A program made the translations under genes and the position numbers. A stretch of DNA of 54,397 bases, from positions 108,667-163,063 of the forward strand of contig JAPLDR010000022.1 of the NCBI GenBank assembly GCA_026391655.1. Reading direction: 5' to 3'. Below the pieces are notes generated by a model, which was given only the letters and a program-made list of their open reading frames with translations, searched no databases and had not been told where the DNA came from. Shown piece by piece: positions 34,059 through 42,979 of the stretch (within the stretch, counting starts at the first letter, position 1; each line of letters begins with the position of its first letter). The DNA comes from Bacteroidia bacterium (GTDB lineage Bacteria > Bacteroidota > Bacteroidia > Bacteroidales > Prolixibacteraceae).

Positions 34059-35903
34059 TTATCTCTTCCCAAACAGCTTCTTTTCCAGATCGGGCCGGTT
34101 GATCTTTTTTAGTTCTGCGATCAATTCATTGCGATACTCTTTCTGGTACCAAAAAAAGAATTTCCGCTGAGCAAGTTTCTGTGCAGGAGTTTTAGCCGTA
34201 TTTATTTTCTCTAAAGTATAAGGGTGATATCCTGAATAATAGATAACTGTGGCCAATGTCATTGGGGTTGGGGTGAAGTCCTGAATTTGTTCCAGCTTGA
34301 AATCAAGATCTTTTGTTTCGGCAGCGAGTTCTGCCATCTCAACCGTGCTACTCCCCGGGTGGCTCGAAATAAAATAAGGAATCAATTGTTGTTTGAGACC
34401 ATTGGCTGCGTTCACCGAATCGAAAAACCTTTTCAGTTTAAAGAAGAGTCCGAACGAAGGTTTTCGCATAATCTTCAAAACCTTATCTGAAGTGTGCTCC
34501 GGCGCAACTTTCAATCTTCCGGATACGTGGTTAAGAATAACCTCTTCGAGGTATTTTTGATTGCCCGCGTTTATCTTTTCATCTTCTGTGCGATTGAAAA
34601 TCAGATCGTAGCGAATCCCGCTTCCGATAAACGCCTTTTTAACACCCGGCATTGCTGCAACCTTTCGGTAAAGAGCCGTCATTGGGCGATGATCGGTGTT
34701 CAGGTTATTGCAAACAGCAGGAAAGATGCACGAAGGACGACGACAGAGTTTACAAATATCGAGGTTGTTTCCTTTCATCTGATACATATTGGCCGAAGGT
34801 CCTCCCACATCCGAAATATATCCTTTGAAATCGGCCATCTGAGTAACCTGCTTAATTTCAGCAAGTATTGATTCTTCCGAGCGTGAAGAAATAAACTTTC
34901 CCTGATGGGCAGAGATCGTGCAAAAAGCGCAACCACCAAAACAACCACGGTGACTATTCACCGAATGCCGGATCATCTCGTAGGCCGGAATGGTTCCCTT
35001 ATTTCTATAGCGGGGATGTGGAAGCCGCGTGAACGGCAGGCTGTAAAAGCTATCTAATTCGCTTGTAGTCAAAAGCGGCCACGACGGATTAACGACGATT
35101 CTTTTGTTTTCGATAGTTTGTGTGAGCTTTCGGGCCACCATCTTGTTCGACTCTTCTTCAATATGCCGGAAGTTTCTGGCGTAGTTGATTCTATCTTTCA
35201 GACAGTCTTCATGCGAATTGAGTTCCAGCTCTTCCCAATCGTCATCGGTGGTATAAGCTGCTGAAATATCGGTAATAAAAGCTGTTTGAGGAATTGCAGT
35301 AATCGCGGCAAACGGTTTTCCTTCTTTCAGTTGCCGGATTAACTCAATGATGGTTTTTTCACCCATTCCGTAAACCAACAGATCGGCTTTGCTGTCAATC
35401 AGTATTCCCGGTTTTAATTCACCCGACCAATAGTCATAATGGGTCAGACGACGCAATGAGGCCTCTATACCGCCAATCACAACGGGAATATCGGGATAAA
35501 TCGACTTCAGAATATTAGAATAGACGATGGTTGCGTAATCGGGACGGGCGCCAGCGCGATCGCCGGGGGTGTAGGCATCGTTAGAGCGTCTCCGCTTGTT
35601 GGCAGTGTAATGATTCACCATTGAGTCCATACAGCCCGCCGAAATGGCAAAGAAAAGACGTGGTTTCCCGAGTTTCTTAAAATCTCGTAAATCGTCCTGC
35701 CAGTTAGGCTGCGGAACTATTGCCACGCGTAAACTTTCACGCTCCATAATTCTGCCAATCACCGCTGCCCCAAATGAAGGGTGATCAACATAGGCATCAC
35801 CCGAAAAAAGAATCACATCGGGTTGATCCCAGCCCAACGCTTCGACTTCTTTTACTGAGGTTGGTAGCCATGCACTTATAGGATATTTTTCCAATTCTTT
35901 CAT
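34059..35903 (-). CDS. YgiQ family radical SAM protein
   Basis: The protein has the N-terminal YgiQ-type domain (WLPTSVKEVEALGWDQPDVILFSGDAYVDHPSFG) and the radical SAM cluster motif CFGGCAFC (near 330) with Cys spaced CxxxCxxC. The C-terminal region contains PEHTSDKVLKIMRKPSF and QDFTPTPMT. Members are widespread and their substrate is unknown. Length is about 614 with the start at MKELEKYPI (35903); an ATG 12 bp earlier (35915) is also open. No deletion is seen. It is convergent with the DUF2721 gene. Confidence 0.92.
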   Translation of the reverse strand: MKELEKYPISAWLPTSVKEVEALGWDQPDVILFSGDAYVDHPSFGAAVIGRIMERESLRVAIVPQPNWQDDLRDFKKLGKPRLFFAISAGCMDSMVNHYTANKRRRSNDAYTPGDRAGARPDYATIVYSNILKSIYPDIPVVIGGIEASLRRLTHYDYWSGELKPGILIDSKADLLVYGMGEKTIIELIRQLKEGKPFAAITAIPQTAFITDISAAYTTDDDWEELELNSHEDCLKDRINYARNFRHIEEESNKMVARKLTQTIENKRIVVNPSWPLLTTSELDSFYSLPFTRLPHPRYRNKGTIPAYEMIRHSVNSHRGCFGGCAFCTISAHQGKFISSRSEESILAEIKQVTQMADFKGYISDVGGPSANMYQMKGNNLDICKLCRRPSCIFPAVCNNLNTDHRPMTALYRKVAAMPGVKKAFIGSGIRYDLIFNRTEDEKINAGNQKYLEEVILNHVSGRLKVAPEHTSDKVLKIMRKPSFGLFFKLKRFFDSVNAANGLKQQLIPYFISSHPGSSTVEMAELAAETKDLDFKLEQIQDFTPTPMTLATVIYYSGYHPYTLEKINTAKTPAQKLAQRKFFFWYQKEYRNELIAELKKINRPDLEKKLFGKR

Positions 35904-36006
35904 TATCGGGTACAAAATTACTTCATTTAATTCGTTACAGAATCATTTCTTTTCAGTTTCAACATAATTTAAAACTTGGCAGTTGCGATTATTGGTTCCA
36001 TTTTTC

Positions 36007-36014
36007 TATTTTTG
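36007..36014 (+). promoter_or_regulatory. Candidate -7 promoter element for the lipid operon
   Basis: TATTTTTG matches TAnnTTTG, 23 bp upstream of the ATG at 36038. Confidence 0.5.
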
Positions 36015-36037
36015 AACCTGAAATCATTCTGTATTTA

Positions 36038-37834
36038 ATGAAACTAGTCAAACCACAGGACTTATTGAAAGTGAGTCCGTTTATGCAATATTTAGGAGGA
36101 GAGTATTTTGCCAGACTCCTGATGCACCTGTTGCAGTTTAACCAAATCAACAAATTGTACGATAATATCAGCGATAAAAAGGGGATTGAATCGATCGACG
36201 GCATTATTAAATACCTGAATGTTACCCTTGATTTCGATGAGAATGATCTAAAAAAACTTCCGGCTAACGGCAGTTTCATCACTGTTTCAAACCACCCTTA
36301 CGGTGGAATTGACGGAATTTTATTGATCAAGCTCCTGTCGATGGTCCGATCGGATCATAAGGTAATTGCCAATTTCCTGCTAAAAAAAGTTGAACCTATT
36401 TCTGATTACTTTCTGGCTGTCAATCCGTTTGAAAATAATCCGGATGCAGCGTCAAGTATCGGAGGTTTAAAAACTGCACTCGATCATCTCAACAATGGAG
36501 GGGTTTTGAGTTTTTTCCCGGCTGGTGAGGTTTCGACCACTTATACATCTAAAGTAATCACCGACCGTGAATGGTTGTTATCTGCACTCCGTTTCATTAA
36601 AAAGGCGCATATTCCTGTTGTTCCGATCTATTTTCACGGTTGTAACAGCCGTTTATTTCACCTTCTTGGCCAAATTCACCCGTCATTACGCACGGCTAAA
36701 CTTCCATCCGAAATAATAAATAAGAAAGATAAAACCATTAAAATCAGGATCGGCAACCCGATCTCTGTGAAAGATCAGGATAAATTCAGTGATATCCGCC
36801 AACTTGGACGCTATTTACGCTCAAAAACCTATTGTTTGGATTCTGGAATTGAGGTGAAGCGGTTTTTTAATTACTCGCTCAAGAGTCAGCCAAAGCCTGA
36901 AACGATCGTCGATCCGCAGCCAACGAATTTGATCATAAATGAAATAGCTGGTTTACGCGAGGATTATCATCTTTTTACGATAAAAAATTACTCCGTTTTC
37001 TGTGTTCCTTCGGATCAAATCCCGTTTATTATGAACGAGTTAGGGAGACTTCGTGAAATCACATTTCGCGAAGTTGGTGAGGGAACCAATCAGTCAACCG
37101 ATATCGATGAATTCGATTTGTATTATCATCAATTGATTATCTGGGACAACGAAGGTCAGCATATTGTAGGTGGCTATCGTGTCGGGAAGGGAAACGATAT
37201 TTACAATCAATTTGGAATCAAAGGATTTTATACACAAAGCCTTTTTAAAATGAAAAATGGCTTTGAAGAAACACTCAAACAATCGCTCGAACTCGGACGT
37301 TCTTTTATTGTAAAAGAGTATCAGCGTAAACCGTTGCCTTTGTTTTTGCTATGGAAAGGGATTCTCTATTTTATGTTGAAAGACCCTGAATTCCGGTTTT
37401 TAATTGGCCCGGTCAGCATCAGCAATACTTATTCAGGTATATCTAAGGAGTTGATTATTAGATATATCATGGCCAATTATTTCGATTATAAAAGAGCCGC
37501 TTTTGTGAAGCCGCGAAATCGGTTCAAAGTGACCACTGATGATCCGCATTTGAATACCGCCCTCGAAAATATGACACTCGACCTGCATTCTCTCGATAAG
37601 TTTATTGGTGATATCGATCAATATAACAGTGGGTTGCCGGTTCTTCTGAAAAAATATCTGGGTCTTAATGCTAAGATTGTCGCCTTTAATGTTGACCCTA
37701 AATTCAATGATTGTATCGATGGTTTATTAATCCTTGATATATTTGATGTGCCAAAATCGATTATCGAATCCTTTTCGAAAGAGATTAACGATATAAATTT
37801 ACTCAGCCGGTTTTTTTCGATCACTGAACCATAA
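36038..37834 (+). CDS. Bifunctional lipid acyltransferase, OlsF-like (PlsC-type domain plus GNAT/hemolysin domain)
   Basis: Residues 1-270 form a lysophospholipid-acyltransferase-like domain with the catalytic block VSNHPYGGIDG (His86, Asp92) and FFPAGEVS. Residues about 300-560 match the hemolysin/OlsB-type N-acyltransferase (GNAT-like) domain with LGRLREITFREVGEG, YYHQLIIWDNE, IVGGYRVGKG and LGRSFIVKEYQ. This two-domain order is that of OlsF in Serratia and Flavobacterium, where the C-terminal half makes the lyso-ornithine lipid and the N-terminal half adds the second acyl chain. Bacteroides relatives make glycine lipids, so the amino acid used here is open. It is the first gene of a tight three-gene unit. 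Confidence 0.85.
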   Translation: MKLVKPQDLLKVSPFMQYLGGEYFARLLMHLLQFNQINKLYDNISDKKGIESIDGIIKYLNVTLDFDENDLKKLPANGSFITVSNHPYGGIDGILLIKLLSMVRSDHKVIANFLLKKVEPISDYFLAVNPFENNPDAASSIGGLKTALDHLNNGGVLSFFPAGEVSTTYTSKVITDREWLLSALRFIKKAHIPVVPIYFHGCNSRLFHLLGQIHPSLRTAKLPSEIINKKDKTIKIRIGNPISVKDQDKFSDIRQLGRYLRSKTYCLDSGIEVKRFFNYSLKSQPKPETIVDPQPTNLIINEIAGLREDYHLFTIKNYSVFCVPSDQIPFIMNELGRLREITFREVGEGTNQSTDIDEFDLYYHQLIIWDNEGQHIVGGYRVGKGNDIYNQFGIKGFYTQSLFKMKNGFEETLKQSLELGRSFIVKEYQRKPLPLFLLWKGILYFMLKDPEFRFLIGPVSISNTYSGISKELIIRYIMANYFDYKRAAFVKPRNRFKVTTDDPHLNTALENMTLDLHSLDKFIGDIDQYNSGLPVLLKKYLGLNAKIVAFNVDPKFNDCIDGLLILDIFDVPKSIIESFSKEINDINLLSRFFSITEP

Positions 37835-37844
37835 ACAGAAACTT

Positions 37845-38798
37845 GTGGAACTCAATTATTGTTGGCAGGTTATTCTCAATCCACATGCCGGATGCGGCAA
37901 AGGAAGAAGGGACAAGAAAAAAATTGTTTCCATTTTAGACCATTCCGGGTTGCGGTATAGTATGCACGAGTCGGAATATGCAGGTCATTCGTGCGAACTG
38001 GCTAAAGACCTGGCACTAAATGGAGCAACACATTTTATTGTTGCTGGTGGAGATGGTACCTTAAACGAAATTGTGAATGGTATTTTCAATGGAAAAAACA
38101 TTCAATGCGATAATATTGTAATCGGCATGTTACCCGTAGGAACAGGTAACGATTGGATTCGCACCTTTGGCATTCCCGATAATTACCAAATGGCTATGGA
38201 CATTATTCTAAAAGGGAAAACAGTAGTTCAGGATATTGGACTGGTCGAATATACGGATCAGGGAAGTAACATCAACCGGTTTTTTGTAAACATAGCTGGT
38301 TTTGGTTTTGATGCCATGGTGGCAACCCGTGCCAATAAACTCAAAAACAACGGTCTGTCAGGATTAAGAGTGTATTTGGAAAGCTTTTTGTGGAGTTATT
38401 TCAATTATAAAGCCGGGCAGACCATCATTGTAATTGATAATGAGAAATTGGAAGTGAATTTGTTCAGTGCAGGTGTTGGCATAGGCAAATTTAATGGAGG
38501 AGGCATGATGCAGGTACCCGACGCAAATCCGGTTAACGGCAATTTTCATATTACTATTATCCGCAATTTGAGTATTTGGGGCATTATCAGTAATTTTAAG
38601 AAATTGTATAACGGAAGTTTTGTCCGCGATTATCGCGTATCGACACATATAGGCAGAAGGGTGCAACTTATTGCAGAAAAACTCCTATCCGGTGAAGCCG
38701 ATGGCGAAACGATGGGCAAGAGTAATTTTAATTTGAATATCATTCCGCATCAACTTCGTGTTATTTACGGTGAAGATAAGTTCAAGATGCTTGAATAA
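37845..38798 (+). CDS. Diacylglycerol kinase family (YegS/DgkB-like) lipid kinase
   Basis: The protein has the DAGK catalytic signatures ILNPHAGCGKG (10-20), FIVAGGDGTLNEIVNGI with GGDGTLNE at 68-75, LPVGTGNDWIRTFGIP, and the C-terminal domain ending with SGEADGE. It phosphorylates diacylglycerol or a related lipid on the inner membrane. The start is GTG, 10 bp after the acyltransferase stop, so the two are co-transcribed. Pairing with an aminolipid synthase suggests recycling of diacylglycerol or control of lipid composition; this is inference. Confidence 0.9.
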   Translation: MELNYCWQVILNPHAGCGKGRRDKKKIVSILDHSGLRYSMHESEYAGHSCELAKDLALNGATHFIVAGGDGTLNEIVNGIFNGKNIQCDNIVIGMLPVGTGNDWIRTFGIPDNYQMAMDIILKGKTVVQDIGLVEYTDQGSNINRFFVNIAGFGFDAMVATRANKLKNNGLSGLRVYLESFLWSYFNYKAGQTIIVIDNEKLEVNLFSAGVGIGKFNGGGMMQVPDANPVNGNFHITIIRNLSIWGIISNFKKLYNGSFVRDYRVSTHIGRRVQLIAEKLLSGEADGETMGKSNFNLNIIPHQLRVIYGEDKFKMLE

Positions 38799-38813
38799 AG
38801 CTTTCTGATTGAT

Positions 38814-39371
38814 ATGAAAGATGATAATGAAAATACTGAAATTGGTCGCAACAAGGAACGATGCGATGAGAAGCTGCCTGCTGCGAAGAGAATAATATCG
38901 GATAAGCCTTACCAAATTATGCGTCATCTTTATGGAGGAAGTGACAGCCATCTGAGCGAGGAGGATTTAGATGATCAAACTGCTGATTTTCTCCGCGATA
39001 TGGAACGTCTTGGGGAGAAATTATCGCCGTTGGATCGTAAGTTTCTGGATGATTATAATGAAAGAAGCAAGACTAAGCCTCTTTTTAATGATGGAGCTGC
39101 AATTTACGGAGAAGATGTTCAATCATCTGTGTTTAAGCGCATTGATTTTCCACTAACTGATAGAATTTATAGCGAGATAGATAAAGCTTTCGCGCAATGC
39201 TGGAACAATGAGATCGGTCCTGGTGGCGAAGTTTATGACGGATTCATTGAAAAATATGTCTACGACGCCTTGACTGATAAAAAAGTACTGATTGAATATT
39301 CCATCGTTGAAAAAATCATCGGAATTATGCTCGATTATATTAAAATGACAGGTGGGTTTCTGGACGACTAA
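38814..39371 (+). CDS. Unknown acidic cytosolic protein in lipid operon
   Basis: I do not recognise this 185-residue protein. It has no signal peptide or membrane segment. It is acidic and helical, with a polar N-terminal 30 residues, then KPYQIMRHLYGGSDSHLSEEDLDD, a central KRIDFPLTDRIYSEIDKAF and a C-terminal helical part ending GGFLDD. It starts 15 bp after the lipid kinase stop, so it is likely the last gene of that operon. A hairpin terminator follows. Confidence 0.7.
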   Translation: MKDDNENTEIGRNKERCDEKLPAAKRIISDKPYQIMRHLYGGSDSHLSEEDLDDQTADFLRDMERLGEKLSPLDRKFLDDYNERSKTKPLFNDGAAIYGEDVQSSVFKRIDFPLTDRIYSEIDKAFAQCWNNEIGPGGEVYDGFIEKYVYDALTDKKVLIEYSIVEKIIGIMLDYIKMTGGFLDD

Positions 39372-39411
39372 AGAGATTTAAATGATAGATTCACATTATA
39401 ATAGCTGCCAC

Positions 39412-39447
39412 AAACCTCAAAGGTTTCCGAAACCTTTGAGGTTTTTA
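39412..39447. terminator. Long hairpin (15-bp stem) between the lipid operon and iorB
   Basis: AAACCTCAAAGGTTT (39412-39426) and AAACCTTTGAGGTTT (39430-39444) form a perfect 15-bp stem with a 3-nt loop CCG, followed by TT. It can terminate both convergent units. The sequence also belongs to a type of palindrome often repeated in Bacteroidota genomes. Confidence 0.8.
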
Positions 39448-39483
39448 TAATTGAATCTTCTCTGTTCACTTTTCGTTTTTCAA

Positions 39484-40065
39484 TTATTTATTCGCTTCCG
39501 CATACGCGCGTCCGGCATGTAATGCTTTGAGATTCAGGTTCACGATCTCTTCTCCTTTACGTCCGAAAATCTCACGAATGCCATTTTCAATACTTTCAAG
39601 TGCAATATCGATAAATGGTGTAGCAGCACCCAGCATCACCATGTTTGACGCTTTTGCATTGCCGATCTCTTTGGCGATAGCTTCGGCATCGATCGCAACC
39701 GCTCGCGGCAGTTTTTTTATTTCACTCATAATCTGCTCAATTTCAGGATAATTTGTGACATTCCTGAATGCAGTAGTATTCGTCACCACATATCCTGTCG
39801 GTGAAAGATAGGGGAGATACCTTAACGATTCCATGGGTTCGACGGAGAGGATCAGATCGGCTTTCCCAAAAGGGATCAGATCCGAATAGACCGGCTGATC
39901 GGACAGACGCAAGTAAGATTGAACAGCTCCGCCGCGCTGGCTCATTCCGTGAGTTTCGGCCTGTTTGAGGTAAAGATTATTTTCGAGGGCCGCAAAACCC
40001 AAAACTGTGGCAATAGATAAAATTCCTTGTCCGCCGACTCCCGCTAAAACGATATCGCACTTCAT
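39484..40065 (-). CDS. iorB: Indolepyruvate oxidoreductase subunit beta
   Basis: The gamma-type pyruvate:ferredoxin oxidoreductase domain is clear from the start KCDIVLAGVGGQGILSIATVL, with AETHGMSQRGGAVQSYLR and GAATPFIDI. With IorA it oxidatively decarboxylates aryl pyruvates to aryl-acetyl-CoA using ferredoxin. The longer open frame to 40218 is rejected because MKCDIV at 40065 gives the normal start. It follows iorA by 64 bp on the same strand. Length 193 is normal. Confidence 0.92.
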   Translation of the reverse strand: MKCDIVLAGVGGQGILSIATVLGFAALENNLYLKQAETHGMSQRGGAVQSYLRLSDQPVYSDLIPFGKADLILSVEPMESLRYLPYLSPTGYVVTNTTAFRNVTNYPEIEQIMSEIKKLPRAVAIDAEAIAKEIGNAKASNMVMLGAATPFIDIALESIENGIREIFGRKGEEIVNLNLKALHAGRAYAEANK

Positions 40066-40129
40066 GTGGTAAGCTCTTAGTTGTAATGATATTCCTTCTT
40101 GAAACTGTAAGTTGGGAATGTTGTCCCGA

Positions 40130-41731
40130 CTAATGATTTTTGCTTTTGCCGATCCTTCGTGCACTTTTCTGAAGGCACTCCCGTCGGGGTATAATAATAG
40201 AAACGCCCTTGAAGGCAAGTTCTCTCCGGATCAAATCAACCAACTTTTCGTGATTTTTGGGTAATGCTTCGATGACATGCATATGTTCGGGATCAACTCC
40301 GGCACCTTCGCAAATTGATTCAATCCGCCCGAAAGCAGACGAATTCTGACCACCCGTCATGGAGGTTGATTCGTTATCACCAATCATAATCAGGATATTA
40401 GATTTTTCGTAGACGGCATCGAGCAATCCTGTGATTCCTGAATGGGTAAACGTGGAGTCGCCAATAACGGCAACAGAAGGGAACAATCCGGCGTCGGCAG
40501 CACCTTTGGCCATTGTGACTGACGCACCCATATCAACACATGTATTGCCTGAATTATAAGGAGGAAGCACGCCAAGCGTATAACAGCCAATATCTGAAAA
40601 CACATGGCCATCACCATATTCCGACATCACTTCAGCCAGGGCTTTAAATGTGTCGTGGTGTCCGCAACCTTTGCAGAGTGCCGGTGGCCGGTTAACCAGC
40701 ATCTCAGGGATCGGAGAACCGATAAAAGTTTTGATGTTTAATGCTTTGGCAACGATATCTGGGTTTAGCTCTCCTGTTCTGGGAAGCGTACCATCCAATT
40801 TGCCCATTATTTTTTTCCCGTATCCAAAAAATCCTTTTAACTGCTCTTCAACAAGCGGATAGCCCTCTTCGATGATCAGTAATCTGTCAACCTGCTGTTC
40901 AAGCTTCTTAACCATTTTTGATGGCAACGGATATTGGGTCACTTTTACAATAGGGTAGGGGCAGCCATGGGGATAATTTTCCATGAGATAGTTCATGGCA
41001 ATCCCGCAACAAATGATACCCAGACTTTTGTCTTTCCCTTCTATAAAACTATTGAATGGCGAATTTTCGGAAGCCTGTTCAAACTTCGCCTGATTATCGA
41101 GCAAGAGTTGGTATTTTTTTCTGGCCATAGCCGGAAGGAGGATAAACTGGTGCGGATCGTCCGGAATTGAAAGTCTGTTTTCAGGATCGGATTTTTCAAC
41201 GGGAATCACTCCTGCGCGTGAGTGAGCCAAACGGGTCGTAATCCGAAGCAGAACCGGTGTGCCTAGTTTCTCTGAGAGTTCGAAACCTGTCCGCGTCATA
41301 TCGTAGGCTTCCTGCTGGTTCGATGGTTCAAGAATAGGAATCATCGCAAATTTACCATAAAACCTCGAATCCTGCTCATTTTGAGAAGAGTGCATCGATG
41401 GATCGTCGGCTACAGCAACAATCAGACCACCATTAATACCGGTCATGGCCGCATTGATAAACGGGTCGGCAGCTACATTTAAACCGACATGTTTCATGCA
41501 AACCATAGCTCTTTTGCCGGCATATGACATTCCTAAAGCCGACTCCATGGCCGTCTTTTCGTTGGCCGACCATTCGCGGTGAAGATTACGTGCTATAGCG
41601 ACTTCATTTTCCTGAATATATTCTGTGATTTCTGTCGAAGGGGTACCGGGATAGGCGTAAACACCTGACATACCGCCATCTATTGCGCCTTGTCCGATTG
41701 CTTCAACCCCAAGCAAAAGCTTTTTTGTCAT
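40130..41731 (-). CDS. iorA: Indolepyruvate oxidoreductase subunit alpha
   Basis: This is a thiamine-diphosphate enzyme for aromatic amino-acid fermentation. The pyrimidine-binding half starts at KKLLLGVEAIGQGAIDGGMSGVYAYPGTPSTEI. The later half has CKGCGHHDTF, SDIGCYTLG, and the TPP motif VIGDSTFTHSG..IMIGDNESTSMTGGQ. The start at 41731 is chosen over 41806 because it begins the conserved region. The protein ends soon after PRRECLQ (533 residues) and has no C-terminal 2[4Fe-4S] ferredoxin domain as archaeal IorA has. This short form is, as far as I recall, usual for Bacteroidales, which then need a separate electron carrier. Confidence 0.92.
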   Translation of the reverse strand: MTKKLLLGVEAIGQGAIDGGMSGVYAYPGTPSTEITEYIQENEVAIARNLHREWSANEKTAMESALGMSYAGKRAMVCMKHVGLNVAADPFINAAMTGINGGLIVAVADDPSMHSSQNEQDSRFYGKFAMIPILEPSNQQEAYDMTRTGFELSEKLGTPVLLRITTRLAHSRAGVIPVEKSDPENRLSIPDDPHQFILLPAMARKKYQLLLDNQAKFEQASENSPFNSFIEGKDKSLGIICCGIAMNYLMENYPHGCPYPIVKVTQYPLPSKMVKKLEQQVDRLLIIEEGYPLVEEQLKGFFGYGKKIMGKLDGTLPRTGELNPDIVAKALNIKTFIGSPIPEMLVNRPPALCKGCGHHDTFKALAEVMSEYGDGHVFSDIGCYTLGVLPPYNSGNTCVDMGASVTMAKGAADAGLFPSVAVIGDSTFTHSGITGLLDAVYEKSNILIMIGDNESTSMTGGQNSSAFGRIESICEGAGVDPEHMHVIEALPKNHEKLVDLIRRELAFKGVSIIIPRRECLQKSARRIGKSKNH

Positions 41732-41834
41732 AAAACCTGTACTGAATTGCGGAGTAATAAAAATTTCCGTGAAAATAGTTGATTTTTGCCAAACGACGGT
41801 ATACAATCGGAAGCCAATTGTGAATTAAAAAGTT

Positions 41835-42248
41835 TTATTCTCCAATAATGGTAACAAAAACTTTCCGTGCGTCGCCGTAATTACGGAACTCACACAGGTA
41901 AATTCCCTGCCAGGTTCCCAGGTAAAGTCGTCCGTTTACGATTGGGATTGAAACAGCAGCACCTAAGATTGAAGCTTTGAGGTGGGCTGGCATATCATCG
42001 GTTCCTTCGTCACAGTGAATAAAAACCTGATCACCATCTGGAATCAATTTATTCATAAATGTTTCAAAATCAATACGCACAGCCGGATCGGCATTTTCAT
42101 TGAGTGTCAATGCGGCCGAAGTGTGACAGATAAAAAAATGGGCTATTCCAACTTTGGGAAGTGCCGGCAATTTGGATTCTAACTCTTTGGTGATAAGGTG
42201 GTATCCGCGTTTACGGGGAGTCAGGGTTATTTCGGTTTGTTTGATCAT
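41835..42248 (-). CDS. YjbQ family (secondary thiamine-phosphate synthase enzyme)
   Basis: The 137-residue protein carries the UPF0047/YjbQ signatures: FFICHTSAALTLNENADP, HCDEGTDDMPAHLKASILG, and GRLYLGTWQGIYLCEFRNYGDARKV with the metal-site His residues. The family has weak thiamine-phosphate synthase activity but the true role is unclear. Start at 42248 (IKQTEITLTPRKRGYH) is the normal N-terminus; the open frame reaches 42314 inside the preceding gene. It is 16 bp after the CAP lipoprotein gene, same strand. Confidence 0.92.
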   Translation of the reverse strand: MIKQTEITLTPRKRGYHLITKELESKLPALPKVGIAHFFICHTSAALTLNENADPAVRIDFETFMNKLIPDGDQVFIHCDEGTDDMPAHLKASILGAAVSIPIVNGRLYLGTWQGIYLCEFRNYGDARKVFVTIIGE

Positions 42249-42264
42249 GAGCTTTGTTAAGTTA

Positions 42265-42876
42265 TTAGTTTCCAAAATCTTGAACTGTGTAGTTGATGTA
42301 GGTAGAGGCGGCATTCCGTCCGAAACCTATTCCAACTATTTTGTATTTGGAATTCAGCATGATTAACCGATGACCAAAATCTGCAACACCATCGTCAATA
42401 ATTAGCAAACTGACAAATCCAATGGCAGTGGATTGAGGATTAAGGGTTGCATTAAACAGATTATCAGAGGCTCCTGCGATATTTTCGCCCAACAAAGAAC
42501 CTGTGTAACCTTCCCGGATAGCACGCGATAATGCAGTGCCATCGGCATCGTGACCAATCAGGTTATTATTCGCTAAAAAAACAGCGTATTTTGTTGCTGA
42601 TTGATTCAGCGCATTACTGAATGAAAGCGCCGTAACCGGAGTTAGATTTTTAAGATATTGATAACTTCCGTTATCAGTTGAATGGTCGTTAAACGCTTTC
42701 AATCTCGATTCGGCATATTCTGCCGGTTTTGTCCTTGCAAAATTGATTTCGTCGAGCATATATTGCTGAAATAAAGTAATATCCTTTGGAATTTCAGTTG
42801 ATGGAGAATCATCTGTCACATAGCTTTTGCAGCTCACAAGTCCGATTAAAAAAATGATCAAAAAGGATAATCTCAT
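42265..42876 (-). CDS. CAP-domain (SCP-like) lipoprotein
   Basis: A lipobox gives Cys16 (IGLVSC), followed by a linker and a CAP/SCP domain (about 38-203): MLDEINFARTKPAEYAESRL, LSFSNALNQSATKYAVFLANN, GHDADGTALSRAIREGY, LGENIAGAS and DFGHRLIMLNSKYKIVGIGFG. Bacterial CAP proteins are exported; their roles are mostly unknown. Length is normal. Followed closely by yjbQ, which suggests one transcript but no shared function. Confidence 0.9.
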   Translation of the reverse strand: MRLSFLIIFLIGLVSCKSYVTDDSPSTEIPKDITLFQQYMLDEINFARTKPAEYAESRLKAFNDHSTDNGSYQYLKNLTPVTALSFSNALNQSATKYAVFLANNNLIGHDADGTALSRAIREGYTGSLLGENIAGASDNLFNATLNPQSTAIGFVSLLIIDDGVADFGHRLIMLNSKYKIVGIGFGRNAASTYINYTVQDFGN

Positions 42877-42979
42877 AGTGTTTAAATTAAAAATCTGTGT
42901 TTATAGGATCAATATGCCAGATGCAAGTCGCCAATAGCTAACTCTAAGCGAATTAATAATAAGGTGCAATTTTTTACCA

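Noticed and set aside
40066-40218. 51-codon N-terminal extension of iorB
   Set aside because: It overlaps the end of iorA, and KCDIVLAGVGGQG is the normal N-terminus.
40130-41731. IorA truncated at the C-terminus by the same deletion process
   Set aside because: The ending after PRREC is, to my knowledge, normal for Bacteroidales IorA, which lack the ferredoxin domain of archaeal enzymes.
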